Assembly (NCBI GenBank): GCA_037157565.1
Contig: JAZHRO010000056.1
Coordinates: forward strand, 29,449,501 to 29,513,500
Source: Thalassia testudinum
Taxonomy: Eukaryota > Streptophyta > Magnoliopsida > Alismatales > Hydrocharitaceae
Length of the DNA: 64,000 nucleotides
Direction of reading: 5' to 3'
The notes under the pieces are model-generated. The model saw only the letters and a program-made list of their open reading frames with translations, had not been told where the DNA came from and did no database searches. Below, piece after piece: positions 12,259-23,173 of the stretch; position 1 is the stretch's first letter; every line of letters begins with the position of its first letter. The position numbers were made by a program, and so were the translations under genes.

Positions 12259-14245
12259 AATAATGGCAAACATGCGAAGTAGATAGCGAGAAAGAGACTA
12301 ACACGTAATTCACTACATGAACACTATGGTGGCAACTAAAGCCTCTCCCTAAGGTCACTCTAGGCACATGGAGGCCTAGAGTAATGAGGGAGGGAGTGAA
12401 AAAGTGCTAGATCAAGATAAAAACAAATGTGACAAGAATAAAAATGACGACAACTTGAATTGATAGAAACTTGTTCTACACAAACGCATAGAGGAATGCT
12501 TCTAATCTACTTGAAAATACAAGGAAATAAAAACACAAATCCTCTAGATAAAATGGCAAAGAAGGATGGCTCCTTGCTCCAAGCTCAGTGGCTCTTGGGC
12601 TTGAAAAGGAGCTCTCCAACCCCTTCCTTCAAGATGGTGTCCTCCAACAAACGCCCACAAAGGGGGGCCGTGCACTTGCTCCTCCAAGGGTGGGTGTGTA
12701 CCACCCTTGTCCTCCTATGCCTGGCCCTCCTCCAAGTTGTAGAAGTCCTCCTCCTTGGCGTGGCACAAGGGAGAATAAAGAAGGGGAAGAAGGCACCAAG
12801 GGGGCGGGTACGATGCCCCCTTAATCTTCTTCTCTTCTTCTTCTTAATTGGCCTTGAATTATGGTGGGTATATGGTAGACTAAACTAAAATGGATGGTGG
12901 GGAAAATGGTTGTAGTTAAGGGTCTTTTTATAAGTTTGGAGTGGTGGTTATGGGATCTGTGGTCATGGATTTTTGGCGCCATTCAAATAAATGTGGAGGG
13001 GGGAAGTTAAGGGCATGGAGGCACCCCATGGTGGATGTCCATGGTGGAGGGGGTGCCTCCATTTTGGCACCAAAATGATGTTCTAGAAGGGGGGAATTTT
13101 GGAGGGAAAATGGAAGGTGGAGATGGGCTTTAGGCTTAGGTGTAGGGTGGAGATTTATGGATTTTGGAGGGAAAAAGGTGGTGCCAATATGGAGGTGGTT
13201 ATGGTGGTTTTGGCACCACCTTGTTGGTGCCTTTTGGTGGTGGTCATGGGGTGAAGAGGTGTGGTTGAGGTGGCGCCAACATGGATAGCTTAGGTGGACT
13301 ACAGGTAGGCTTAGTTGGTGGAGCTAGTTAGGTAGGGTTTTAGGGTGGTGGATGGCCAAGGGAGCTGGAGATTAGCTAGGCTAAGCTAGCTTAGCTAGCT
13401 TAGCTAGTAGTAGAGTAGTGGAAGAGGCAATTGGAGCTAGGATTTGAGGGGAGGAGCCAGACAGAAGAAGTCTGGAGCTGAACTAGAGCAGGCAATTGCT
13501 GAAGAGGGTGGCATGGAGCTACTTTAGCTGGCTTAGCTTGCTAGTTCTTTGCTAGCTACTAAGCCAAGCTAAAGCAAGCTAGCTTTTGCCGAAAGGAGTT
13601 GAGGTGAGCTGGTTCTGATGCTCCCAGGGAGGACCTAGCTAGTTGAGGTAGCTAAGGTATCTTAGCTCAACTAAATTGAGCTAGGTTGAGTCCCTGGGAG
13701 CTGAACTTGAGCTTCCTAAGCTAAGATGAAGTCATCTTTAGCTGGTTGGAGTTGAGTGGAGCAGTACATCACTGGTCCTAAGTTGAGGTGAATTTCAGTC
13801 AACCCAGCTGAGCTTGCTAGAGCTCCCAGTGAACTGATGGGAGTTGAGATGAGCTGGACTCAGCTAATTGAGCTGGATCTGAGCTGACTTGAGTTAAGGT
13901 GAGCTAAGATGAGCTCTCTTGAGCTGCCATTCAACTGAGATGAGCTGAATGGAGCTAGGATGAGCTAACTCCAGTTCAAGTGAGCTGGATTCCAGCTATG
14001 GTGAGCTAGATAAAGCTGAGTTCTAGCTAGTTTGGTCTTCTCCTTCACCAGTTGCCTTCTTGAGTGTAAAGGTTTTAGGGATCTGTCAATCTGTATATCC
14101 CTAACACTCATAAAAACACATCAAAAAGATAATAAAAAATGCAATGCATGCCTAACCTAATTGATGCCTAAATGCAACCCAAAAACATATTTGTAGAGCA
14201 AAATCCTAAGAGCTAGGTTTGTTTTAAAGCATAAGAATTTTTCTT
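12259..14245 (-). repeat. Element F LTR copy a, right part
   Basis: Continues LTR copy a after LINE-1 and aligns with 45389-46980 and 60766-62340. It contains several TTGGCGCCA-type palindromes (12973-13290) and the AGCT-rich tract (about 13320-14040). The last 25-30 bp of the LTR, present in the other copies (GATGATAAACTGGCATTTATCA), are missing. At 14245 the sequence jumps into F internal sequence. Confidence 0.85.
13320..14040. repeat. AGCT-rich tract in F LTR
   Basis: By eye about 43 AGCT tetranucleotides in roughly 720 bp, where about 3 are expected by chance, in words such as GAGCTGAGATGAGCT. It is not a clean tandem repeat because the spacing varies. The same tract is present at 46110-46780 and 61490-62165 in the other LTR copies. 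Confidence 0.85.
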
Positions 14246-14948
14246 TATGCTAGTATATAGCTGAGAGTATTTTGGTCTTTCCATTTCCACCACCAGCCTT
14301 AGAAAATTTTTTTGAATTTATATAATGTGTAGAATTTTACAAGGATTAAAGAAAGCAAAATTTCATAAAAATTGGATGAGTATAAAAATTCCTAACATTC
14401 ATGGACAGTAGCAAAATAAGAAGATTATAGGTGATGACCCCGCTGTAGTCCATGAATTTTAAAAATTTTATACAGATCCAATTGCTCTAAAATGTGCCAA
14501 AGATGTTCCTTACTTGAATTGGAATCACTGGGTGAAATTTCAAGATTTTTAGAGGCCTGTGGTGTTGGGAATTGATTTTTGAAGTCCGGACAGAAGTGTG
14601 GACCCGAAAATCAAAATACCAACACTTGAAGTGGAGTGGTGTTTAATGATACAAACAAGCAATCAATTGAATTTTAAATGAAACCACTCTACTTAACTTA
14701 ATTTTTTGAGATCATGAAAGCCAAGTTTAATGTGTTTTGATAGTTTAAGAGGCTATGTGTGACTAGAAAGAGGAACCAACCTGAATTTTTGTTGGAAGAT
14801 AAGGAATTTCAGTTCTTAGAATCTCACTTTCTTCCCATAATACCTTCACACATAAGAGAAAAAAGAGAGAAGGGGATGAGATCCACTTCAAGCAAGAGAA
14901 TGATAAATGAATGCAAAGCCATGCCTCTCTAGCAACGGCTCCAAAAAG
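14246..14948 (-). other. Element F internal fragment (leader plus primer site)
   Basis: It repeats 6180-6891 with small differences and ends in a degraded tRNA-Asp primer site at about 14918-14948 (minus strand CTTTTTGGAGCCGTTGC). It is the remnant of a second internal region between two F LTRs, with the coding part lost at the 14245/14246 junction. Confidence 0.8.
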
Positions 14949-15578
14949 TGATCAATTTTTTGTACGGTTTGTAAAATTAATGTTTTAGTCATTGCAATGC
15001 ACAAAAATTCAGTCTCTTTTAAATTTATAATCCTAGATAGGGAGAGTACCTTAGGTTGTCCAAGGAGGAAATATGTTTCAAAATCGAATCTCTTTCTTGG
15101 AAATAGAAATCACCTTTCTTTTTTGGCCTTTTCAAATTTATATTTTTTAATGTTTTGAAATAACGAAGCCAATATGCGAATTGTTGACGGAAAAATAACT
15201 AACACCTACACTCACTAAACTAAAACCTAAGTGAAAAGTAATTCCTCTCTTTAAGCTCACCCTAGGCATGTGGAGGCCTAGAGTAATTAGGGAGAGGGAG
15301 TGAAGAGTGCTAGAGACAAAGAAAACAAATGCGATAAGAATTGAAATGAAGGCAATTTGAATTGATAGAAACTTGTTCTACACAAAACACATAGAGGAAT
15401 GCTTCTACTCTACTTGTAAATGCAAGAAAATAAAAACACAAATCCTCTAGAAAAAATGGTGAAGAAGAGGAGCTTCTTGCTCCAAGCCTAGCAGCTCCAT
15501 GACTTGAAAAGAAAACTCCTCCTTCCATGAAAGGTTCTTCTAAGATGATGTCCTCCAAGGCAGGCCCACAAAGGGGGG
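14949..15578 (-). repeat. Element F LTR copy b, left part
   Basis: Starts at TGATCA next to the primer site. It is broken by element A after the run of six G at 15573-15578. It continues at 45389. Confidence 0.9.
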
Positions 15579-16180
15579 TGATGTAAACATGTTTGCACTA
15601 CATAAGATGTCTATTTATACATGTTCTTAAGCATATAATTGCGTTGCATACTATAAATATTGCATAGCATGCATCATCTTTCATTTAGATTAGTTTGAAT
15701 AAAATGGAGGTTAATTGTCTCCTATTATGTTCAGGGACAGGGCAAATTTTCATCAGGGCCTCGGATCAAAGATCCAACCATACAGATTTGATCAAGGCAA
15801 CGATTGGAGTTCAATGACTCCAAGATCGCCCTAATCAAACATCTGTAGCATCAGATAGAGACTGGGGAACCCTAGAAGATCAAGGGACAAGATGGAGTGA
15901 ATTTGCACTTCAAACGACAAATCCGACCACACGTATGGATTCGGATTGACGATCGCAGCCTAACAGCGTAAAAATCAACTCAATCGGACATCCGTGGCAC
16001 CATCTACAACATCTAGAAGATTGATGGTTGAGATGGCGCCACGTGGCACCATCTCAGCTGCCCAACCATCCGCACGCATTAGCTGAAGGCCTCCACATCA
16101 ACGTTTCCTCGCCGTTGGATCAAAATCCAATGGCTAGGATGCACCCTCACTTAAGTTAAGCGCTTGCACATCCACGCGCG

Positions 16181-16231
16181 TAGCGTAGTGGGTGAGAGCA
16201 TTTAAGTGAAGCGCAGGCGAGCGTTCGAACC
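16181..16231 (+). promoter_or_regulatory. tRNA-like Pol III A and B boxes within A LTR
   Basis: TAGCGTAGTGG (16181-16191) fits the A-box consensus and GTTCGAACC (16223-16231) fits the B-box consensus, with starts 42 nt apart. The other two A-family LTRs keep the pair with identical spacing (44428/44470 and 50355/50397). No tRNA cloverleaf folds around it by eye, so this is not called a tRNA gene. Confidence 0.55.
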
Positions 16232-16568
16232 ACTGGAGGCAGGCGCGGGCGAGCGGGCATAGTGACCGTCTGATTGCGATCGAGCGGCTGCGAGCACTCA
16301 ATAGTGCCCACGCACTATCACACGCTCGTGCATGACGTGCTATCAAACGCGGGTGTTGCGGCTTGAAGAGGCGAGGCGAGGGTGCATCTCAGCCATTCGA
16401 TCTCACGATCGAACGGCTGAGAATTAAAGGACATGGGCAGCGCGGAAGATGAGCGGGCGACACATGTCACGCATGATGGGGCTTTAGCGATGGTTTTATC
16501 CGTCACTAAAGACCCCTTATTTAATGTTTTGCAATTGTAAAGATCAAATTGCCCTCACTCCTTGCAAC

Positions 16569-16576
16569 TATAAGAG
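16569..16576 (+). promoter_or_regulatory. TATA box of A 5' LTR
   Basis: TATAAGAG in the context GCAACTATAAGAGGAGACC. The 3' LTR (44820-44827) and the solo LTR (50771-50778) have TATAAAAG at the same place. It is the likely Pol II promoter of the element. Confidence 0.7.
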
Positions 16577-17232
16577 GAGACCCCCTCCATACAAAATTGG
16601 CATCCCTTCCTTCTCTCCTCTTCCTCTCCAAAGCTCAAGAGAAGCTTGTCCCACACCCGGGATGCTCCTCAAGAGATAAAGTCAAATTTTCTCTCTCATT
16701 TCGGAAGTAGATCCTGCGACAACGACGACGTGCTGCCCCATTCTCATTCGTCCTGCCTCAACCTCCTTCTTCCTGCTCTGTCCTCCTTCATCCAGGTGGC
16801 ATCTCGTCCAGCTCTCCCTCCAAGCGATCATCGAGGAGGATAACTTCTCTCTCCCATTCTTCTTTACAGCTTTCTAGAGTAGAATTTTCCTACTTTCTAG
16901 TGTAGCTGATTTCTCACTTTTTTGTGTAATTCTTCTCTGGTTTTATTGTATAAACATTTTGAAATATTTAGTGCATGTTTTCTCTCTCTCTCTCTCGTTT
17001 ATTTTGATTGTTAATATTGCTTCATTGTAATTACATCACTTCATTTTTCAACAAAAACTCAAAAAAAATATATAATTGTGAATATAGATCGACATAGCCT
17101 CCCTGAGTTCGACCAGGATTTCTATTCCGGTATAAATTTTTTTTGTTGACGACGAGTTCTTCGCTTTCAAACTACGACGACAGGTTTTTCAAAACAAAAT
17201 ACGTTAACATAGTAACCCGGGCTTCAACATTT

Positions 17233-17257
17233 TGGCACCATTGCCGGGGAGGCAATG
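17233..17257 (+). promoter_or_regulatory. Primer-binding site and hairpin of element A
   Basis: TGGCACCATTGCCGGGGA (17233-17250) is complementary to the 3' end of tRNA-Asp with a few mismatches. CATTGCC (17239-17245) and GGCAATG (17251-17257) form a 7-bp stem with loop GGGGA. Confidence 0.85.
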
Positions 17258-18549
17258 ATTTCCGATCTTCTTTTCGCATTTCACACACTTTATTATTTTC
17301 TAACTTGCCTTCTCTTGTGTCTATTATTTTGCAGTGACCTCCATCAGGGAATCATCAAGTGATAGACCAGAGTAAAGTGTACTTGAAGACAACTGTAAGT
17401 GCTCCCCATTCTTCCCCCCTCCATAGATTTCATTTGTCACATTAAATCTAAATTCCAATTAACCTAGGTGTTTGTATGAATCCTAGGAATAGTTTAGCTG
17501 TTTGGATTCTCACTCACATTCATTCCACCCTTGTTTATAAAAAAATAACAAAAAGATAATCTTATGGGGTAATTTTCAACAAACACACAACATACACCCA
17601 CATTCAAGGCACTAAACCTAATTGATTTGTTTCGACTCAACCGGGTTCTGATCTGTGGAACAGGTACACACAAAGCAACACATAAAAGAGTAGAAATCAT
17701 TCTAGGTTAACCATCTTTGTGTGCTTAACTTAGTGGTGCATTTGTGGCTAGTTGTTTGGGCCACACCACTCTACTTAAAATCAACTCATCAAGTAGCTCC
17801 TCCTTAGGGTTTTCAATCTAGGTCTATTCCTGGCACTCCACTTTCATTCTGGTTTTAAAGGAAAGCAATCTTCAACCATGTTTGACAAATTGGTTTGCCT
17901 CAAAACTTGATTGCAATCAACCTAATTTGAAACCCTAAAAGCTACTTAAGCAAGATTTGAACATTAAAATCCATGCATCACAAATACTCTTGCTTGAAAA
18001 CCCTGGTTGTGCACACACTTACACAATTCTCAATCAATCAGTTAGGGCACAACCCATTTTAACGGCCCATCATATTCCAAAAGCACCACAATCCTAGTCC
18101 TCAATAAAATTGGGTAGACATTGGCATTAAGGTCTGATTCGCTCTTCAGGGCCTAGTCTGAGATTGTCTTTGATTAACCTACTTGTACTAATTAATCTAA
18201 TGTCTAGCTTGGGGAGTAACGTCAAACGACCATGGCTAGGGGGTACACTAGGAACCGGAGGTGAAAGCCGAAGGAAAAACCTTCTCCCCAGTCCCTCCTA
18301 GCTGGTTGGATTGAGCAGACGCAAGTACAGTAAATCATTTACAATCTTAGGGTGAGTTTTGGGAGTCAGTAGATCCTTAGGCTACTCCACTTAAGGACAG
18401 CCTTGTTTTATTGTGTTGCAGGGTCCCTATCCCCAGTCCTTCTAACCTTCTCCTAGTTTATGTTGGGAAGACAGTCATTGAATCCCTAATTGGAAGGACC
18501 ACTAGAGTATTCTAGGAGGTGCAAATTGGATTTTGGTCAAATTGATCCC
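17258..18549 (+). other. Element A leader, no gene
   Basis: About 1.3 kb between primer site and gag. It has stops in all frames and no supported ORF. Confidence 0.7.
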
Positions 18550-18758
18550 ATGGCCAACCAATAGCCTTCTCTACCTGGAGATCCACAAGAAGAATTTTGA
18601 AGGCAGCTGGAAAAAATGTAGAGAATGCAGGAATGGTTCCAGAGAATGTAGGGCGTTCAGACCTTGAAGGATTTTTATGATCCTTCAAATTACAGGGAAC
18701 GTCCCGGTGTCCAGATTCCAGCCAGTGACGTAGAAATCAAGCCCCAGGTGTTAAGCCT
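18550..18758 (+). pseudogene. Element A gag, N-terminal fragment
   Basis: Starts at ATG 18550 (MANQ). It has four early in-frame stops (TAG at codon 5, then TGA, TAG, TAG), then the conserved phrase LKDFYDPSNYRERPGV also found in F. It ends in the TSD AGCCT at 18754-18758, where element D is inserted. Skipping D, the frame continues exactly at 37031 (…VLSL then IKHYHE), which confirms one gene split by insertion. Confidence 0.85.
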
Positions 18759-21453
18759 TATTTTGAGTACGTTTTTATCAGGTTTTTAAAGGATGTCACG
18801 TTGTAGTATAGCCGAAAAAATGTTCAAAACAAATAAAGATTTCATTACTAGAAAATCGGAGTATCCGAGGTCGAACATAGGGAGCAATCTAGGTACTTTT
18901 AAAACTTGAGAAAACAATTGGTTCAATAAGAGAATTATAAAAATGAATTGCTAAAAAGAACAGAATTGGACGTCTGATTTCTGTATCAGACGTCTTAAAA
19001 TGAAAGTTTTCTTCTTTTGTTGTTGCGTGCCTCTGATCTTCTTCTTCATTGTTCTTCTTCTTCTAATTCTGTCTTCTGTTAGTCCTTCTTCTTCTTCTTC
19101 TGCCTTGCCTCTTTCTATTTCCTCTGCAGTATCTTCTTCTTCTTCCTTGGAGAGCCTTCTTCTTCTGAGTTCTCTTTTCTTCTGCACGGCCTCTCTTCTT
19201 CTGCTTCTTCTCTGCCTTGCCTTTTCCTCTACTTAGCCTCTCTTCAGAGCTTCTTCCTTCTCCTTCCTGCGACCAAGTACTTAGCCTTTCTCCTTCGGCG
19301 CTCTGTTCCAGCACACAAGGTAGCAAAACCCTATCCCTTCCCTCTACCCACACGTATCTCTCTCTCTGCAAACCGCTCAAAGGAAGCTCTCCCAGAGCTG
19401 GGCTAACGGGTCGGGTTGCGTACCCAGGGACCAGGCGCACCGGTGTGTTATGGTGCGCGAGGTGTGCTCAGTAGTGTCGGGTCGGATCCCCCCAGGTCTG
19501 CGAGGTGAATCCACGGATGAGGCGGGCATGGGGCGCAGGACCTCACCCCAGGTGTGTTGCAGGCGAGGAGTCTAACTCACAAAAACAATTTAAACCAGTG
19601 AATCGCTGCGAGGCTTACCAATGTGGGACTATCCTGTCGCCTCTCCTCGTGCGCGCCCACAGGAAGACCTCTTCTCAATCTCCTCAGCTGCAGCCTCGAT
19701 TCTCATCGGTTGCTGGCTGGCTGCCTTCGCAAGAGTCTCCCCAATCCGCAGCAGCTGAAAACCTGGAGCTCTGAAGCCTGGAGCTCGGAAGAAGCTGCTT
19801 CAAGGTGGCTTTAATGGCGGTCGAGCCTCAGAACCTGTCAGACACAAATACGGCCTCTCGATCTAATCAAACTACCGGGAAACCTTCGCCGTGGCACGGC
19901 GAAGGTGTTGAGCTGTGCGGCAGGCCGCGGGGTGGCTTAGGCCTGCGTGCCTAGGTCGACCTGTGATCGAAAAGATGGGTGTGTTCGGTGGCGTGTTGAG
20001 TGACTGTGGAGGGACTGTGGAGGGGCGGAGGGCATTCAGTGTGATGAGGCGGATCTTTTGGGACGGTCGGACAGTTGTGTGGAGCTGCGGATCGACGGGG
20101 CAACTCGCCAGAGGGTGGCCGGAGACGGGGAAGGTGATGGTGGTCAGGGACAGTCGACGGTCGGTTTGAATGAAATAATGTGGGGAAAAGAAAGAGGGGA
20201 AGATGGGGAGTAATTATAACCTACTTGTAGGGATGAAGGGGGCCGGAGAGGTGGGTAGTTGTATCGACTGTCGCCGAAGAAGAAACACCCAGAGGGAGAG
20301 AGCGGCGACGAGGAAGTGGGCAGGGAGGCATGCACTTGGTGCGGCGTGACGTAAGAAGACGAGATGAAGCAGACTCTGCTGCAGGTATGGTAGCAGAGCG
20401 ACGAGAAGGAGGAGTGGTCACCGGAGCTTGTGGGTTTCCTGCCGGAGAGGGAAGAGGAAATTTTGAGGGATTCTCCGCTAAGACAAGTCTGCTTTAAGCG
20501 GCTGGTCCTGGGGTTTCTTTTATAGGCACAAGCAGCAGGTCGGATGCACGGAGGGTGAGCAGAGCTCTCACCGGAGGTCGCCGCAGGTACAACACCCATA
20601 CCTCTCGAGCGTTCGCACGAGAGGTTTGGTGCGAAGCAGGGCATGGGAAGCTGCTCAGGCGGTAGGGGACTTCTCAGGGAACCCCCCTTTCACATCAGGG
20701 AGCAGCTCCCTGGGGAAGCGAGGAGAAATCTTCCTCGAAACTTCGCCGGAGTATGGGTCTCCTGCTGCATTGGCAGAGGGACCGGAATGCAGAAAGTGAC
20801 AACAAAAGTTGGGGGGATTTTCGCAAGGGTTTTCAAAAGTTAAGGGCCAGAATGTAATTGGGTGGACTATTTTGCAAAGTAGGTCAAGATGACCTTCCCT
20901 TCGGTCCAAATTTTGGTACAAACCTAATTTGGACCTAAGGAATCCAATGGTGAAGTTGGATTTTAGGCTTGACCACGTTTGACTAGATATTTTGCATAAA
21001 AACCCAATTTAGGTTAATTGATGAGCTAGGACCCTAATTTAGGTCAAACTAGGTTCCAGGGGCCAATTTGAATGTTCTAAACCCTAGGGGATATTTTTCC
21101 ATGATTTTTAAAGGGTTTATTTGATTTTTATCTTAACTGTAACCTTGTTGAATTAAGCGGGTCTGTTTTAGGGTTACCAAATGTCATTTGATTCCTAGAT
21201 TGCATATGAACCCATTTCTGATTGATTCAACCCACTTTTTTTCTTATTTAGACCATTTGACCTATGCTCTATCTCTGAGAAATTCCGTTTATGTACTGTA
21301 ATCGTAAAATTGTAGTTTTAACCTTTATTTCATGTTTTCTTCTCAAAACACTTATTCTTCCAATTAAGTCCTCTTCTAAGTCATGTCGGAGCTTTTATTC
21401 TCTTTATTACGTCAAAATGAGCTAGTTATGGCTCATGATGAGGCTCTCATCAT
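18759..21453 (-). repeat. Element D 3' LTR
   Basis: Matches 34335-37025. The terminal TG/CA pair at its left end is mutated to TA. It contains an inverted repeat with GACGTC cores (18969-18994), a pyrimidine-rich CTT tract (about 19010-19215) that reads as GAA-rich on the element strand, and a minus-strand TATA box (20517-20524). Frames such as 19000-19236 are products of the CTT repeats. Confidence 0.93.
20517..20524 (-). promoter_or_regulatory. TATA box of D 3' LTR
   Basis: Minus-strand TATAAAAG in the context GTGCCTATAAAAGAAACC. It is also present in the other LTR at 36091-36098. Confidence 0.65.
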
Positions 21454-21485
21454 ACCCCCATGCCTAGATTTTGCTAGTCCCTTAG
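21454..21485 (-). promoter_or_regulatory. Pre-PPT motif and polypurine tract of D
   Basis: Minus strand GGGACTAGCAAAATCTAGG then CATGGGGGTA, directly before the 3' LTR start TGATGAG. The same motif precedes the 3' LTRs of A, B and C. Confidence 0.8.
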
Positions 21486-23173
21486 CAAAATTTCAAGGTT
21501 TCAACCTTTGTTCTAGACCATGAAGTTCTTAATGATTTCAGATAAGTGCTTTTTCATTTGAACCTAGATTAGGTTAGAATGCTGACCAAAGGCCTAAAGG
21601 TACTCTAGTACCAACCAAGATCCAGATCTGTCTAGCCTCAGCCTCAGTTCTTAGTAAAGGTTTTTAAGGCCCACAAGAACTAACCTAAGGTCTATTGGAC
21701 TTTGTGGTTAAAGCACCTATGCTTGAAATAATTTTAGCCCTGGCTCAGTTCGCACTGCATTTTGTAAGAAAGTGAGATAGAAGATTTATCTGTTTGGAGA
21801 GTTTTCTCTCTCTTTTTATTTTTAATTCTAACTTAGGATTGGCTTTTCAACACGGTCTGTATCAAATTCCTTGTCCCCATCATCAATCCTCAAGGGTTCC
21901 TGGCAGTCGATGCTTCGAGATAGCACCTCCCATGGTAACCCCCGGAACCCTAGCTATTGAGATTTCGAGATAATCCCATCCATGGTGTTCCTTGGCCGAA
22001 TCCAGACCCTGGCAACTGACACTTCGTGATAATGCCATCCATGGAATCTGAACCAGCAGAGTGCCTACATGCCCCTAGTAGGATATGTAAATATCCTAAG
22101 AGGCAAGCACCGAGGAGATGATATTTTGTTACGCATCTTCAAGGGGAATTTCCCACCTCTCTGCGCTGGGAACTCATCCAAATCAACTTGTGTTGATCGG
22201 CCGCTCCTACTCTAGGTGTGATTTTCATAATTTTGCAACGCTTCTGCGTGATTTTGATTTTTACGCTTACTGAACTAGGCTGTTTGTGGGGTTAGGGTGC
22301 TTAGGTTACTGAGTCCCATAAACCAGAAGTTAGTTAATGAGGCCAAATACTCCCTAAGCCTTGGACCTAATACTTAAGCTTTTCATTTTTCCTCAACTTC
22401 TTGAGGAATGTCTAGATCGTAATGGGTACTAAGAGTCTATCCAAGAATGCCTAAAGTTTGCGTTCTTACTAATCTCACCGTGCACTTTCCAGTTCTTTTC
22501 TTGAATGAAGTCTACAACTTGGGTCATTTCCTTAGTTTCTTACTAATGACTATCACTCTTTTCTCACATTTTTGTGCTCCTTTTTTCCTTTTGTTTCTTT
22601 TCTCCTTCTCCTTCACAAAATTTTCTTTCCTCCCTTATTTTATTCTTATTTTTCAAAATTTTTTTTAATTTTTATGGTGTTTTTGGTATATGTGAATTTC
22701 TTTGTTTGAAACCTTTTCTTACAAGTTTTGCACTTTCATACCCCCCCATGCCTAAGATTTGCAATGTCCTCATTGTAACCTAGGGGGTTTTTATTCAACT
22801 TAGTTCATACATTAGGACAGATGTTTTGATGAGTGAATGGGTCGGGGTGACTGTTGCGGACAATTTCTAATCTCAGATACAAGCACCTGAGGTGGAGTCG
22901 GCTGTCCTAAAGTGTGAACTTTAAGTGCACAAAGGTGTCAGAAAAGGTTTCAGGTTTTCAAAGAGAATGACGGGCTGCCTCCTGTTGAGCGCTAAATTTG
23001 ACGCCTTCAGCCAAGCGGGAAATGAGATGGAGAGGGGATGGTCAAATCAGTAGAGTTTAATATAACAAGCACCTTGATTAAGAGCCTGGTTGGTCCAACC
23101 ACGTGCTTGTTAAGATCAACAGGCTGATGATGCAGCCCAAACCCAATCAATCTGATGGGTTGATAGATGTAGA
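21486..23173 (-). other. Element D 3' non-coding region
   Basis: No gene seen. On the minus strand it has a TTTAGCGCTCAACAGGAGG-type block near 22980-23010, which resembles the short conserved block seen after pol in many plant Ty3/gypsy elements. It also has repeated CTTCGAGATA and CTTCGTGATA blocks (21880-22060) that are shared with element C. Confidence 0.6.

Larger units (their letters stand above)
15579..17229 (+). repeat. Element A 5' LTR
   Basis: 1651 bp, TGATGT...CAACA. U3 contains inverted repeats around 16388-16421 and 16493-16523, Pol III-like A and B boxes, and a TATA box at 16569. A CT-rich microsatellite (16981-16997) lies in the transcribed part. It matches 43825-45388 and the solo copy at 49753-51422. 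Confidence 0.95.

Noticed and set aside
16181..16231. A functional tRNA gene
   Set aside because: A and B boxes are present, but acceptor, D and T stems do not pair by eye, so only promoter-like boxes are reported.
19000..19440. Leu/Ser-rich plus-strand and Arg/Glu-rich minus-strand frames (also at 34528-34807)
   Set aside because: They are translations of a CTT/GAA microsatellite inside D's LTR.
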